From: Tetraselmis striata
Lineage: Eukaryota; Chlorophyta; Chlorodendrophyceae; Chlorodendrales; Chlorodendraceae
NCBI GenBank assembly: GCA_006384855.1
Contig: VCJN01000308.1
Coordinates: forward strand, 496,001 to 560,000
DNA length: 64,000 nt
Direction of reading: 5' to 3'
Position 1 is the stretch's first letter. Each line of letters begins with the position of its first letter. This document shows positions 10,605 to 21,983 of the stretch, piece after piece. The notes under the pieces are model-generated. The model was not told the origin of the DNA. It worked only from the letters and a program-made list of their open reading frames with translations, and did no database searches. A program made the position numbers and the translations under genes.

Positions 10605-12456
10605 TTAAATGTCCAGTACACGGTTGGTGTTGATGGTGGGAGGGTTGGCGGGTCCAATCTTGGCCCATCCATCCGCCTGCAGGTGGGCTGCAACATGCTT
10701 GGCGAAGCATGGGCGGGTGCAGAGGGATGAGCACACAGGGGCGCCGCAGTCAGAGCAAATGCTACGGACCAGGTTGCGGCGGCATTCCACACACTGCCTA
10801 CGCTTGGCGCGTTCTTTGCCATCCTTGAACTTGCTGGGGGTGTTCTCAGGGTTGGGAGCGGAGTACATCGTAGCTGTGCGCTTGGTGCCTTTTGTGCGCC
10901 AGCCCTCATCAAACGCGCGGGGCACTCCAGAGGGTCCGTCACCTGTCTCAGTATCAAAGGGACTAGGAGCACTGCAATGAGAGCTCTTTGAGCTGCGGGT
11001 AGTTGCACGGCTGCGGGGGACAGGCGAGGTGCTGTGCAGGCCAGATGCAGAGCCCGTCATCTCAGCCCTCCCCTCCGCAACCAGCGCGTCCACCATGGCG
11101 CACTTCCACTCATGACGCGTCATGTCCTTCTTGTTGGTGAAAGAAGTGTAGCACAGGTAGGCGTTGGATTCGGCCACTGCAGCGGTGTACAGCCAGAACC
11201 GGAGCACAGCACTACGGGTGCCCCAGCCAGTGGCAACAGAGTGGGGGCCCACACTCAGCTTGTTGTTGATGTCCACCGCGTTGAAGTGCTGCCGATAGCT
11301 GGCGTGGCTCTCCCGTTGCTCCACCTCGTAGCGGTACTTGTGTACGCGGCCGTCCTTGTACTTGGACTTCAGTCGCTCCACAGGCGGTGTGATAGCATCA
11401 CTGCAGCATGTATGCACAAGGAGCATGGGTTGGGTATCCTGCCAGGCGGAGGCATAGACCATGCAGCGCTCACCAGGCTTGCTAGGAACATCATGCTCCT
11501 TTTGCAGTGACGCGAAGTTGATGCGCGCTCCTGCCACAGCAATAATGAGGCGTTGCTGATTCCTCTATCACCCAGTCCTGGCATGTCTCGCTCTTATGAC
11601 TGTTAGGCAGGTCCCCAGGGTCGCCCCAGAAGCGAAAGTAGGCGCGCCACTCGTTGAAGCGGCGCTGTGTCATCAGCGCAGCGAAGCCATAGCGGGTGGG
11701 CATCGCCTTGATGGAGGGCACTGCAGGGTTGTCCCACAGCTCCTCCAGCGACACCGTCGAGTGAAGCGTCATCGCGAGTAGAACCGCCAGGAAGACCTTG
11801 AACTCCGCCAGGGAGAAGGGGACGACACTGCTCCCCCCCTTCTCGGTGTGGCGGGGCTGGTTCATGGCATCGACGGCGCGCGACATCGCGCTGAGGGGGA
11901 ACCACTGCCAGAAGTGCCATGCCACGTCCGCCTGCGCCGCCTCACTGTGGTTGCCGCGGTAGTGGCCGGAACGTGGGGGGTACGCTCTGGCCTGCTCACG
12001 CTGACAGCGGTAGCAAGAGGCGGGTTCCCAGTCAGGCGGCGGAAGCTCGGTGGGGGTGGGGCGAGGGGTTGGTGCCGCGGGATATTCGTCGGGTTCGGCG
12101 GAGTCACCAGCGGGCTCGGCATCGGCGTCCGCAAACGCATCCAGCAGCTGCTGGTTGGCCGCCTGCACCTCCTCCAAGTCAACGGTGGTCGGACCCACCC
12201 GCCTGTGCTCCTCGGGGGCCGCTGCTGGGGCGGGGGGGACGAGGGCGGCAGCCTTGAGGCTGACCTCACGCTCTATCTCAGGGTGATCTTTGGCGAAAGT
12301 GACGCGATGCCACGCGCCAGAGTGGCCACAGACGACGCCGCGCAGCGTGACACCCGCCACGGGCTCCCCTGGGTGGGCAGCAACCCATACCTTCTTGGCG
12401 GCGTCGGTTATATCACCGAAACGGACAGTAATGGCCGTTCCGAGGGGCAGCCGCAT
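10605..12456 (-). pseudogene. piggyBac-like transposase, two frames, catalytic core missing
   Basis: The N-terminal piece (from an ATG at 12456 to about 11555) has a disordered leader, then the piggyBac N-domain (MNQPRHTEKGG, SLEELWDNP, YFRFWGD). The C-terminal piece (11537-10605) is in another frame. It starts late in the catalytic domain, keeps HFNAVDINN (the place of the third acidic residue) and W/F-rich helices, and ends with a cysteine-rich zinc domain (CVECRRN, CSDCGAPVC, C-x3-H) typical of piggyBac C-termini. The stretch that should hold the first two catalytic aspartates is absent, so an internal deletion joined the parts near 11555. It cannot be active. Assignment rests on motif order, not on a search. 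Confidence 0.7.
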
Positions 12457-12773
12457 GGTGGGCAGGTGGTGGTGGTGGCGGCGGCGGAGCCCGCGATCTG
12501 TTGGGCCCATCGCCTGCGCATTGTGGGTATCTGGCCCACCCCCGCCGCGAAAACTATATCCCAGCTGCCTTGGGGTGTCAGCTACGAGGCCTGACCGTTG
12601 GTTACGGTTGGGACGACCTCCGTTGCTCAGAAATTCTATTTAACTATTTAGTGCACCAAGGTGCACTATAGGTGTACCGGGGTTCACGTCCGTTAGCCGG
12701 AAAGCGCATAATCTCGGCGTCACTGGTTTATGGTGGTATTGGGGTAGTCGCTAGGCGCAACCCTAACACTGAT

Positions 12774-13657
12774 AAATGGTTTGCAGCCATCTAGGCAATT
12801 AAAGCATGCCTAAAGGCAGCATCTGCGGTGCAGCGCTGCAGCAATCTGCGGCGTGCCGCCAGCACATATCAGGTATACTGCCTTGCAATATGTATAGTAT
12901 CGTCAAGCCGGTGCGTGTTCATATCCCTTCTATGCCATGCAGCCCCGCATACTAATAAATGGTTTGCAGCCATCTAGGCAATTAAAGCATGCCTAAAGGC
13001 AGCATCTGCGGTGCAGCGCTGCAGCAATCTGCGGCGTGCCGCCAGCAAACATCAGGTATTAGCCCTACTGCCTTGCAATATGTATAGTATCGTCAAGCCG
13101 GTGCGTGTTCATATCCCTTCTATGCCATGCAACCCCGCATACTAATAAATGGTTTGCAGCCATCTAGACAATTAAAGCATGCCTAAAGGCAACATTTGCG
13201 GTGCAGCGCTGCAGCAATATGCGGCGTGCCGCCAGCACATATCAAGTATTAGCCCTACTGCCTTGCAGTTTGTATAATATCGTCAAGCCGGTGCGTGTTC
13301 ATATCCCTTTCATGCCATGCAGCCCCGCATACTAAATGGTTTGCAGCCATCTAGGCACATTAAGCATGCCTTAAGGCAGCATCTGCGGTGCAGCGCTGCA
13401 GCAATCTGCGGCGTGCCGCCAACAAACATCAGGTATTAGCCCTACTGCCTTGCAATCTGTATAGTATCGTCAAGCCGGTGCGTGTTCACATCCCTTCTAT
13501 GCCATGCAGCCCCGCATACTAAATGGTTTGCAGCCATCTAGACAATTTTAAGCATGCCTTAAGGCAGCATCTACGGTGCAGCGCCGCAGCAATCTGCGGC
13601 GTGCCGCCAGCAAATATCAAGTATTAGCCCTACTGCCTTGCAATCTGTATAGTATTG
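12774..13657 (+). repeat. ~187-bp tandem satellite array
   Basis: Four full monomers start at 12774, 12957, 13147 and 13334 (183, 190, 187 and 187 bp) and a partial fifth starts at 13521. Each begins AAATGGTTTGCAGCC and ends CCCGCATACTAA. An indel block (ATTAGCCCTACTG) distinguishes subtypes. The array continues the single monomer at 2027-2208. Confidence 0.92.
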
Positions 13658-14030
13658 TAAAGCATATGGGCAATTAAATCCCTTTTTGTCATATAAATCC
13701 TTATACTGAAAGGTTGCCGAGCTGGCTCTTTACCCCTCACCGTCTTTGTCGACAACCGCTACTACCAGGTCGTATCGGCGCCGCGTCAGGCTGGCTGGGT
13801 CCTCCAAGCCCGAATCTCAACCACCGCCACCGGGGTCCGGCGGAGATGGCTCCCAAAACGGCGCTGCAGCAGGTCTCTTGATAGAGCTTCGTCGAGCAGC
13901 TCCGCCCCTCCCCCGAGCAGGCTTGGTCCCTCGGAGACTGCCAAGCCCCCGAGTGAGCCTCAACCTTCGAGTGCGACGAAGCCCCCGCACGGTGCGTTGA
14001 GCACGGGCGGCAAGAGCAGCTTTGTCGCCC

Positions 14031-14655
14031 ATTAAGTTGCGTAAGAAGCTTTCCAAGAAGCGCGGGCCGACTCCTCGTTCAGGATGGCGATAGATTAGAG
14101 TTGGAGGACGACGACCCCTTCCAGGCGCCTAAGCCGAAACGCGAAGCCACGTCAAGCCGTTAGGCGCCTTCGGGTGCCGCTGGTGGGAGTTGCGGGGCCA
14201 CATCTTCGCGTGGCGGTGCCGCATCTCCGCCTCCCCGACCCGCATCTCCGCCTATGGAGGCAAGAGTCGCTTTCGCCCATTAAGCTGCGCAAGAAGCATT
14301 CCAAGAAGCGCGGGCCGACTCCTCCTTTAAGATGGCGAAATAGTTGGAGGACGACGACCACTTCCAGGCGCCTAAGCCGAAACGCGAAGCCACGTCAAGC
14401 CGTCAGGCGCCTTCGGGTGCCGCTGGTGGGAGTCGCGGAGCCACATCTTCCCGCTGCGGTGCCGCATCTCCGCCTCCCCGACCCGCATCTCCGCCTATGG
14501 AGGCAAGAGTCGCTTGTCGCCCATTAAGCTGCGCAAGAAGCATTCCAAGAAGCGTGGGCCGACTCCTCCTTTAAGATGGCGAAAGAGTTGGAGGACGACG
14601 ACCACTTCCAGGCGCCTAAGCCGAAACGTGAAGCCACGTCAAGCCGTTTTGCGCT
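14031..14655 (+). repeat. ~246-bp tandem repeat (three units)
   Basis: Unit starts at 14031, 14279 and 14523. The units are nearly identical apart from point changes and 2-4 base indels. The third is cut by a ~164-bp intron-like insertion. Confidence 0.85.
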
Positions 14656-14809
14656 GTTAGCTATACTCGTACCGATACTCGGCTGCCCGGTATCGATACT
14701 AGTATAGCGCGGTGTACCAGTACTCGGCTGCCCGTGTATCGGCTGTATGGCTATATATGCGGTTGCCCGCGTGTATGTAACATGATCGGATCGTTTGAAT
14801 TGCTTTCAG
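14646..14809 (+). other. intron-like insertion in one repeat unit
   Basis: Where the other units read AGCCGTCAGGCGCC or AGCCGTTAGGCGCC, this one has 146-164 extra bases starting GTTTTGCG and ending TTGCTTTCAG. GT..AG ends with a pyrimidine-rich acceptor suggest an intron present in only one of the duplicated units. It contains internal ACTCGGCTGCCCG repeats. Confidence 0.4.
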
Positions 14810-15170
14810 GCGCCTTCGGGTGCCGCTGGTGGGAGTCGCAAGGCCACATCTTCCCGTGGCGGTGCCGCATCTCCGCCTCCCCGACCCGCATCTCTGCCTA
14901 AGGAGCCCTCATCTCGGGACGCGAAGCCCGCACCGCCGCCTGCGCCGACATCTCGCCCCAAAGCCGCGTCACTGTCAGCATGCATGGTTCAGAGGTAGCA
15001 TCTCGTTGCGACGAACACATTCTGAGGTCGGCGATAGACTCGTAGGCCCGGGGCGCCTTCTCTGATGCGCGAGTGGGGCTTGATTTCCAGGCTTTAAACG
15101 CCAGTCGCCACGCCCTCGCGTCCGCAATCTTCCAAGGTGAGGCGGATAGTACTTTACGCGACTGAGGGCG

Positions 15171-16732
15171 CGAAGAGGACACGCCGATGTGCCAATTTTA
15201 GTACTCTCGTATATTGTTGCATTGCACCTGAAATGTGACCGAAAAAAGGGTACATATCCCAGCCTAAGCGATCACGTGGGGGGCACATTGTTGAGGCCAG
15301 GATTGGACCGTTTTGACTCAAAAATGTACCCTGCTGTACCCGAGGCTGTGCAATGCCTGCCCAGCTCACTGCCAAGAACGGCTTAGGATGCTTGCACCAA
15401 GTAGAGCGCCTCTGTCGGAAATCGAGCGCGTCATGTGCTGAGGGCATAATCATCCAGATGTAGGCAGCGCTACCAAAGCTCGCACGTTACCGCGTTTCTG
15501 TGATTTTCTGAAGTGGGTACTTGTACCCGGAGTATGCGGAGTTATGCGGAGTAATAGTGTTTAAAATTATATATCGTTCCGTCGTTCCGATGATTGTTAT
15601 TTCAAGCCGTCATTATTAGCCGATTATTTCATCGTCGCTACCGAGGATTCCAAACCGACGAGCGCCGGCATAAATAAGGACTGTTGATGGGTTATTTATG
15701 TTGGTTTATACAGAGAAAAGTCTAGAGAATGTACGGAAAGTACTTGGGCCGAAGAAAAACCTGCTTGAAATTTGAAATTTGTTATGACTACCGATTCAAA
15801 TTTATGCATTCCGTCTTGACAAGCTGCCTTTACCCATCATCAGGGAAGGGCCCGAGTTCTGGCTACGCCCTTGAGTGTGAATGGGTGTGTGCGACGGCGT
15901 GTCCCGCTCTTGAGAATCCATCATATATCCATGGCTTCTGGATGAGGCGACGAGCCACAAATCTGCGTCTTTGGATATCGCATTTAGGCACAGCGCTCGC
16001 TCCAAATTCCCAAGGCGCGGCAAGATGAACCCCATATCTAAACTAGAATAAAGCGTGAAGAACGCGCGGTGTACATGGCATGTTGCGCCCTGCGCATTAC
16101 ATGACACTAAGCAGCAACAGCTGGTAGCTACTATTGATTGATGACGCGGTAAATCATCGCTTTGGCGGTTTTGATGCCCGCTATATTGAATTGTGTTTGA
16201 GAATGACAGGCATTTTGTATCTCTGTCATCGCTGCCACTTTGTCAACATCAAGAAACTGTTATCAGACGGCTCCTTCGGATAGGGTTCATTTCACTTTAT
16301 ATGTAATTGTATGCTGTATATTGTATTTTGCAGGTTTGTTATCTGCGCTTGCTACATGAACACGCCTATTGTGAGAACATTGAAGGAAAAATCCAGGTTG
16401 CTGTCAGGATTGCCGGTGAGTGATTCAGATCAGCCTTTGATATCTTTGAGGCAAGTGCTCTTCGGAGATCATGTCTGCAATCCAAGCACAGTGTGATTCC
16501 ACAGGCACGTTATTCATAACATTTTACACCTTGAATTCTCTGGTCTTTATCTAGAATATCTCACGCCCATGTGTCCTCAATCCACGACATATCATCGCCC
16601 ATCCAGCGCGGTACCTGACATACTCTGATCAAGTGACACCATCTTGTCACGCAAGACAACAAAACAAACCCTGCGGTGCAGGGCAGCCCCATCGCATCCG
16701 CCCAATCAATGAATTGGTTTGTAAATCCAGGC
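15171..16732. other. intergenic region
   Basis: AT-richer than its surroundings. Nothing with a domain or splice pattern is seen. The TGTAA motif for the HET gene lies near its right end. Confidence 0.5.
16524..16528 (-). terminator. possible poly(A) signal TGTAA
   Basis: Minus-strand TGTAA about 205 nt downstream of the stop codon at 16733. TGTAA is the usual green-algal poly(A) signal. A pentamer is weak evidence on its own. Confidence 0.35.
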
Positions 16733-16927
16733 CTATTTTCTATAACGTTCCAGCTGCTTGGCCCATGCTGACAGCCGGTTGTTGACATCTACAATCTCAG
16801 CAGGCTCTGGCACGCCCACAGCTTGTGCAATGCACTCAACCAGCTGCACCATCTCGTCCTCCGTCTCAACCGGCGTCATGCTTAGGATCGGAAGGAGCGC
16901 CCTGGCACAGCAAGCGTCGACGACAAG

Positions 16928-16975
<48 letters not shown>

Positions 16976-19900
16976 TATGAACTGTCAGCATCATGCCAGG
17001 GCAGGCTGCTCCCGCAAGCAGAGTGGATCAAAACATAATAATAACGACCATGCTGTGCTAATAATGACCATTCAAGTTTTGGGATCAATGCTGCTGCTGA
17101 ACGCTAAACTTCAAAAGAATGCGCCAGCCTCGTTGCGCAGCACTCACCTGATCTTGTCAGCTGGATCGGCGCAGTCCAGCTTCCGGGAGAGCTTTGAGTA
17201 CTCCGACCACACCACAGCCGCTCTCCCCTGGATAGCGTTCATGAAGCTGCCATTTGTGTTGGCCAGCAGCCAAAGCGGCACTACATGATGAATTTTGCCC
17301 AGCACCCGCCGCCGCAACCGCAGTGCTGCCTCGTCCTCGCCCCCCTGCACGGACATAGTGCCCGTTATGTGGCCATCCGGATCTGGCGGCTGATCCACTA
17401 CGCGGAGATGGCGGGCTGCGCAGAACTCCTGAAAGGTACATCAGCAGGGTAGGCAAGGGTCGATTGGTTGTTGCCCTTTTGCACACTTTCTTATGCGTCT
17501 AGAGGGGAGCGGTTGGGCGGGGGCCGAGGGCTGAAAGCGCGGAATTTGACAGCGGAATTCAAAGCGGCCCAGCATCATAATATTCTCAAGCTGCGGCAGG
17601 CTCTCGCGGCAGCGCACCTGCAGGGTCCAGGCCCTTTGGTGGTAGCGCGCCTGGTCGTGCTCCAAGCTTCGCAAAACGATGGTCGACATGCATGCCGCGT
17701 AAACTGCCATCATTCTATTAGCGGCAGGACATGGCACACGGCTGGATCAACTCATCCATCCACCATTGCTGGGAATAGCGATACAGTGAGCCCTGCATGA
17801 AGCCAAGGATGATGCACATGCAGGCTGATGGGTGGCCGGGGCAGTGGGACTGTCTACTGCTAACCTAGACAGCACGGCGCGCTGGAGCTCAGTTTGGCTC
17901 TGCTCCACAGCAATGCAGTCAATCCACAGGTCTGTAAGCACACCGGGATGCATATTTCGAGGTCAGCTTCTGTTGTAGCATCAAAGGATGCGAGATGGTG
18001 GGAGTACGGAAGGGTGCTAGCACGTCCTAGCGCGTCTGGTGGGTCAAGCAACAATCAGGGCCTTCGCCGGGACTCACAGCGGCAGTTGGACTTCTTCACG
18101 GCGCTGATGATTGTCCGCATCTGCCAGGGCGACATGTTGATTTGCAGCCCACCGACGTAAGCAGTTTCCTCCTGCCAGCGGTAACTAACAGCAATGGTCT
18201 CCTGCATTCGCAGCAGGGACGCCTTGACGAGGGGAATGCTGCTGTTGAACTCCCGGCCATCCACGTAGGCCTGCATTGCTTGACACAGCCACGGAGCATC
18301 CGCCAGAAGGCCCATTCCCTCGCGCCCACCGCGCATCTCGTCAAACGTGCACGGGACGTCCTTAATGCAGACGGCCAGGATGAAGAGCATCAAACGGATC
18401 ACCCACAGCACAACTAGGTAGGCGATAGACAGTGTCATAAACTGCTGGTTCATCATGAACGCCAGGATCAAGAGGTATACTTGCGCCTGGAACCGCACGC
18501 CGGCATCGCCGCCGTTGAGGGTCCGCCAGACTCGTGCCCAGCCACTGCGCTGCGGGCCCAGGTCCCGGTCCTCCTCCGCTGAGTCGTCCTCCCGCAAGCG
18601 TTCCATGCCTTCATTGCTGCCCCTTTCGACATTAAGGATGCTGAAGTTTGTAGCGACATCCTCTTCAACACGGGACTGTTGCAGGCCATGTGGGCCCGTC
18701 CATGTCATGCGACCGGCCATCAAATGGCTGAAGCTAAAGGTTCCGGATCCTGCAGACACGTTCTGCATCATCCACTCAGGCAGAACGTGGCGTGACAGGC
18801 GCTGCGGGCGGATGGTCTCTATGTGCAGGGCGATGGTCACGAGCGAGTACGCCATCATGCACAGCTGCCCTATGAAGAAGCCCTCGGCCTCTGCCCGAGT
18901 AGCTGTGAACGTCTGGAGCCGAAAGATCTGGATGAGGAGGAGCGCCAGGTTGAAGGGGAAGCACGGGAGGACAAACCAGTGGAGGTTGAGCAGCCGCCGG
19001 AGAGTGTGCTGCTGCGTCTCCACCATCGCCTCCCGGCTGACTCGGCTCCAGAAGCCAAACGGCATGAAGAAGAAGACAGAACACACCCACAGCAGGATGC
19101 CCATGTTGAGGTTTGGCATCACCCCCGTCGACATTACGCCAGCACGGCACAGGCTCAGCTTGGCCCCGCACAGCGTGTCGGCAAAGTGCCAAAGCGCTGC
19201 GCTGCTCAGGTTGGCGTGCAGCATCAGCGCGGATACAGTCACAGTGCTGAATGTCGCAACAAGCCCGAACTGGGCAAAGGCGCCCATGAGGGAGCCCGCG
19301 GTGTCCATGAAGACATCGCGGCTGCTGGCCGCTGACCAGTGGTCAGGTGTCATCAGCAACTCCACCTGCCCTCTCTGCAGCCCAAATGACCAGCGGGTTA
19401 GTTGACGTAAGAAACAGGCTGCGGATGTCAGTTAAGGGTGGAACTGCCAGGGGACCTCCCCAATCAAAGCATAAAGGTTCCGGGGGATGGGCTGAAAGGG
19501 GGGGGGGGGGGGGGGGGGGGGCAAAAAGGTTGCGAATAACCTCGCCATCACGGCAGTTCGTGGCTACATCACCCAAACTAGATCAAAACTAGATGACAAA
19601 CTGCCATAAATTTCCAATTTCCTACCAGAGCGACGACTTTATATCACATATAAATTATATAAGAGGGCACTACAGGCAGTGATCTGGTGTATGTAGATGA
19701 ATGGTCAATAGTTCAATGGGGCGTTCCATGTTCAATCACTAGTTCTCATGGACCCTCCTACTTCAGGATTATTTACCATAATCGCTTTATATTCGCACGA
19801 TTCACGGACGAGCGAACCCTACCATTATGCTGATATTTACGTAGCGATGTTGAAACATACGAGTGCATTCCATCATACTTTTCTCTCTAGTTCAATTGCG

Positions 19901-20903
19901 GGCTGACTGACTCGCGCGTCTCACCCGGCTGAGCCACTGGAGACGGCCGACAGCCCACAGCTTGCACAGAAAGTACACGAACGAAGCTCCGTATCCGCCC
20001 AGGTAGCGTACAAGCTCCATCCCCTGGGTGGTCTTCCGAACCTGTGCACATCCCAGCGCCGTCGGTATCTGCGGCGGCGTGGGAGGGAAGGGGTAGGGCG
20101 GAATGGTGTTACTCGTGGCGGAGTCGGGGGAGCCGCTGGAGGGTACGGAAGGCGGAGGCGCTGCGCGTAAAAAAGATTAAAGCAGATAATTATATGTGTC
20201 CGATAATCCGGGAGAATTCATAATTAATGTCGAATCAGATTATAGCGATAATCAAGATCGGCTTCTGTATGTATGATAACGACTTCTATATATCTTCTAA
20301 ATATAAATATATCTATCTATCATCTATCCATCTATATATATATGTATATCTATTTATATCTTCTATATATAAGTAGATAAGGACTTGATATTAATTTCAC
20401 TCGATATATAATATAGCGATCTCTGCATGCAGTACCGGTAGTCATATGTCAACATTCTACGGAAGTACCACGACGAAAGAATAAATGGACATCTATGCAG
20501 GCATGTCGCTGCTACCCACCCACCCACCCACTACCCCTTCCGCCGCCCACCATCACAATATGAACACCACTTTGACACCCAAGTGAAGAGTCAGACGGTA
20601 ACGCCCATTGAGATAAAATTCCAATGCACGCACCTCCAGGAATGGACAGGGTGCCGCCGTCCACAAGGCTGTCTCCACCATGCCCCAAAATGCGCTCCAA
20701 GCCAGAATCCCACTCACAAGCCACCGCCAGTGCGTTGCCGGCGCCCGGATGTTCTCCAGCACACACGGAGCCTTGACAACGCTGAACGCGAGCTGCAGGC
20801 GCGACGACCCGCCGCGCCCTTCAGAGGCTCCCTCAGAGGCTTGCCAAGCCCGTGCGACGACGTGCGGCGGGGTCTCGTCGAGCGGGACGGGGGGCGATCT
20901 CAT
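16733..20903 (-). CDS. multi-pass membrane protein with HET-like domain (HET gene 1), seven exons
   Basis: Inferred exons: 20903-20634, 20068-19925, 19374-18078, 17931-17865, 17714-17618, 17428-17148, 16901-16733. All junctions are GT..AG and keep phase, giving about 774 residues. Exon 1 starts at ATG 20903 and has one membrane segment (WLVSGILAWSAFWGMVETALW). Exon 3 has about five hydrophobic helices. The HET-like part begins near its end (VSYRW) and continues YLWIDCIAVEQ across the next junction, SRMMAVYAAC, and AWTLQEFCAARHL across another. That order (SYRW, W-D, AVY, WTLQE) is the HET signature, and the motifs are rebuilt only by these splices. HET domains are best known from fungal incompatibility; a role in algae is not established. 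The start of exon 2 could instead be 20160. The paralogue lies at 37461-41310. Confidence 0.72.
16934..16973. repeat. (CA)20 microsatellite in an intron
   Basis: Uninterrupted CA repeat within the last intron (16902-17147) of HET gene 1, on the coding strand a GT run about 30-70 nt before the acceptor. Confidence 0.95.
19500..19521 (+). repeat. oligo(G) tract in an intron
   Basis: About 22 consecutive G (C on the coding strand) in the 550-bp intron 19375-19924 of HET gene 1. Confidence 0.95.
20275..20405. repeat. AT-rich TATC/TATA simple repeat
   Basis: Degenerate ATATCTATC repeats inside the large second-position intron (20069-20633) of HET gene 1. Confidence 0.8.
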
Positions 20904-21983
20904 GTCGCCAGCCGATACAAAAGGCAACCCGGCGTTTCCTCCGCATCTGCAATCATCCGCGGCGGCAGCGACTGCAGCTGCGCGTAGTCTCGGGAGATGG
21001 CGGCGCCGTAAAAGTCGGGCGTGACGTGCTGGGTAAGGCGACCAGTTGCAACCGGCGCGCTTGGCGGTAGCCTCTGCTTACGGGAGCGCGGTGCGGAAAA
21101 CGTATTTCACAGCAGACGTGTTGCCACGGGAAGCGTTTCTGGCAGACGAGGCGGGTGCTGCATGTTTGGCTCAATAGTGAATCTGCTTGTAGTCGCTACA
21201 GGTAGTGGCAGGTGGTACCGGTGCACGGTCCAGTCGTCCACCAGTACGGGGATTTCCCCGCGAGTGACGCCGCGATCACTACCGTCTCCCGCGTCTCCCG
21301 TGTGCGCGAAAACGGCTTTTTCCCCCCGCCCCCAGGACAGGACTGGCACCAGTGAAACCCTTGCAGCGTCTACTCTACGACGGCCTTTTAGGCAGCAATC
21401 CAGTTACGGAACCTTTCATAGTTGCTGTTAGTTCTGTTTGTAGTGCGCTTTTCTAAAAGCCCTTATAAACAATAATCCAGTTACTGAAAGCCCGCGATAA
21501 CGGCTTTTTTTTCCGCCCCCGGGACAGGACCGGTACCAGTGAAACCCTTGCAGCGTCTCTGCGAACGGGCTTATTCTCTGAACGGGCTTTTCGTTCGGCA
21601 CAGGCGCCGCGTTTTTTCTCTCCCTCGGGAACGACGACCCGCAGTACCCACGGTAGGCCGGCGCCCCGCCGCGAACGAGCGAGCGATGTTCGTATGTAGC
21701 GACTCCGTCACCGCGCCAGCGGTAGGAGCAGTGTTCGGCGGCGGCGGACACAGCAGTGCACAGCCGCAACCGATACTAGGTAGCGCTACTGCCGCGTGCA
21801 GTGTATGAGTTTCCCGCCGTCACGCAGTGGTATAAAGTAGCAGCCACGCCATGGTCTTCCCATGCTAGCCGCGGTATTTTGCCCGGGGACCCGCCGCCTG
21901 GCGGCCCCTGCGGCATGTCCTAGCCGCGCATGCGGCGGCCGTGCCTACGTCGTTGCCGCGTCGCAAGTTGAGCTAACTTACGA
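20904..21983. other. GC-rich intergenic region with dispersed repeat copies
   Basis: Upstream of HET gene 1. No gene is supported. Two copies of a dispersed repeat sit at 21327-21416 and 21510-21561 (see also 49522-49612). Confidence 0.45.
21327..21561 (+). repeat. dispersed repeat, two copies
   Basis: Both copies contain CCGCCCCC(A/G)GGACAGGAC, then ACCAGTGAAACCCTTGCAGC. The first also has AATCCAGTTACGG, which recurs between the two as AATCCAGTTACTG. A third full copy is at 49522-49612, so this is a family of its own. Confidence 0.75.

Larger units (their letters stand above)
10097..12706 (-). mobile_element. piggyBac-like DNA transposon, internally deleted
   Basis: It lies inside the 5' LTR of gypsy element 1. 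The ends form an inverted repeat (CTTTCCGGCTAACG at left; the same in inverse at 12691-12704, two bases inside the right end). CATAA stands at both flanks (10092-10096, 12707-12711) and once in the intact LTR, so it is the apparent target duplication. Canonical piggyBac uses TTAA, so this is a variant or an altered end. The left subterminal part holds short palindromes (10230-10330). The transposase inside lacks its centre. Confidence 0.7.
2210..12768 (-). mobile_element. Ty3/gypsy LTR retrotransposon (element 1), nested and degraded
   Basis: Two 349-bp LTRs (2210-2558, and 7557-12768 with interruptions) bound an internal region of about 5 kb with Gag/extra-domain, protease, reverse transcriptase, RNase H, integrase and chromodomain remnants read on the minus strand. 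The LTRs start TG and end CA on the plus strand. The flanking 5-mers are CTAAT (2205-2209) and CTGAT (12769-12773), a target duplication with one change. The outer flanks are satellite on both sides. By eye the LTRs differ at about four substitutions plus two small indels, ignoring the insertions. Frameshifts and in-frame stops show that the coding region is no longer functional. The 5' LTR carries two later insertions. Confidence 0.88.
7557..12768 (-). repeat. 5' LTR of gypsy element 1, interrupted twice
   Basis: Three blocks match the intact LTR in order: 7557-7743, 9982-10096 and 12712-12768. The first gap holds three Helitron2-like copies and the second a piggyBac-like element. The middle block has an extra 12 bp (about 10080-10091) relative to the 3' LTR. 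Confidence 0.85.
13746..15170 (+). pseudogene. tandemly duplicated fragment of a Ser/Pro/Lys-rich protein gene
   Basis: Three direct repeats of about 246 bp begin at 14031, 14279 and 14523 (CATTAAG(C/T)TGCG). One frame gives a hydrophilic protein: EAFQEA, AKELEDDDHFQAPKPKREA, then a Ala/Ser/Pro stretch ending KEPSSRDAKPAPPPAPTSRP. Stops fall in most repeat copies. A further stretch after 14960 is protein-like apart from one internal TAG (MHGSEVASRCDEH, then ARVGLDFQALNASRHALASA). Upstream (about 13860-14030) is a Ser/Pro-rich frame ending in a stop at the repeat start. This looks like an exon amplified in a dead or dying gene. No family is recognised. Confidence 0.4.

Noticed and set aside
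12774-13657. CRISPR-like tandem repeat
   Set aside because: Monomers are ~187 bp with no short repeat and unique spacer pattern, and the context is eukaryotic.
18455-19405. 316-codon plus frame opposite HET gene 1
   Set aside because: Basic, domain-free and antisense to a well-supported membrane exon.
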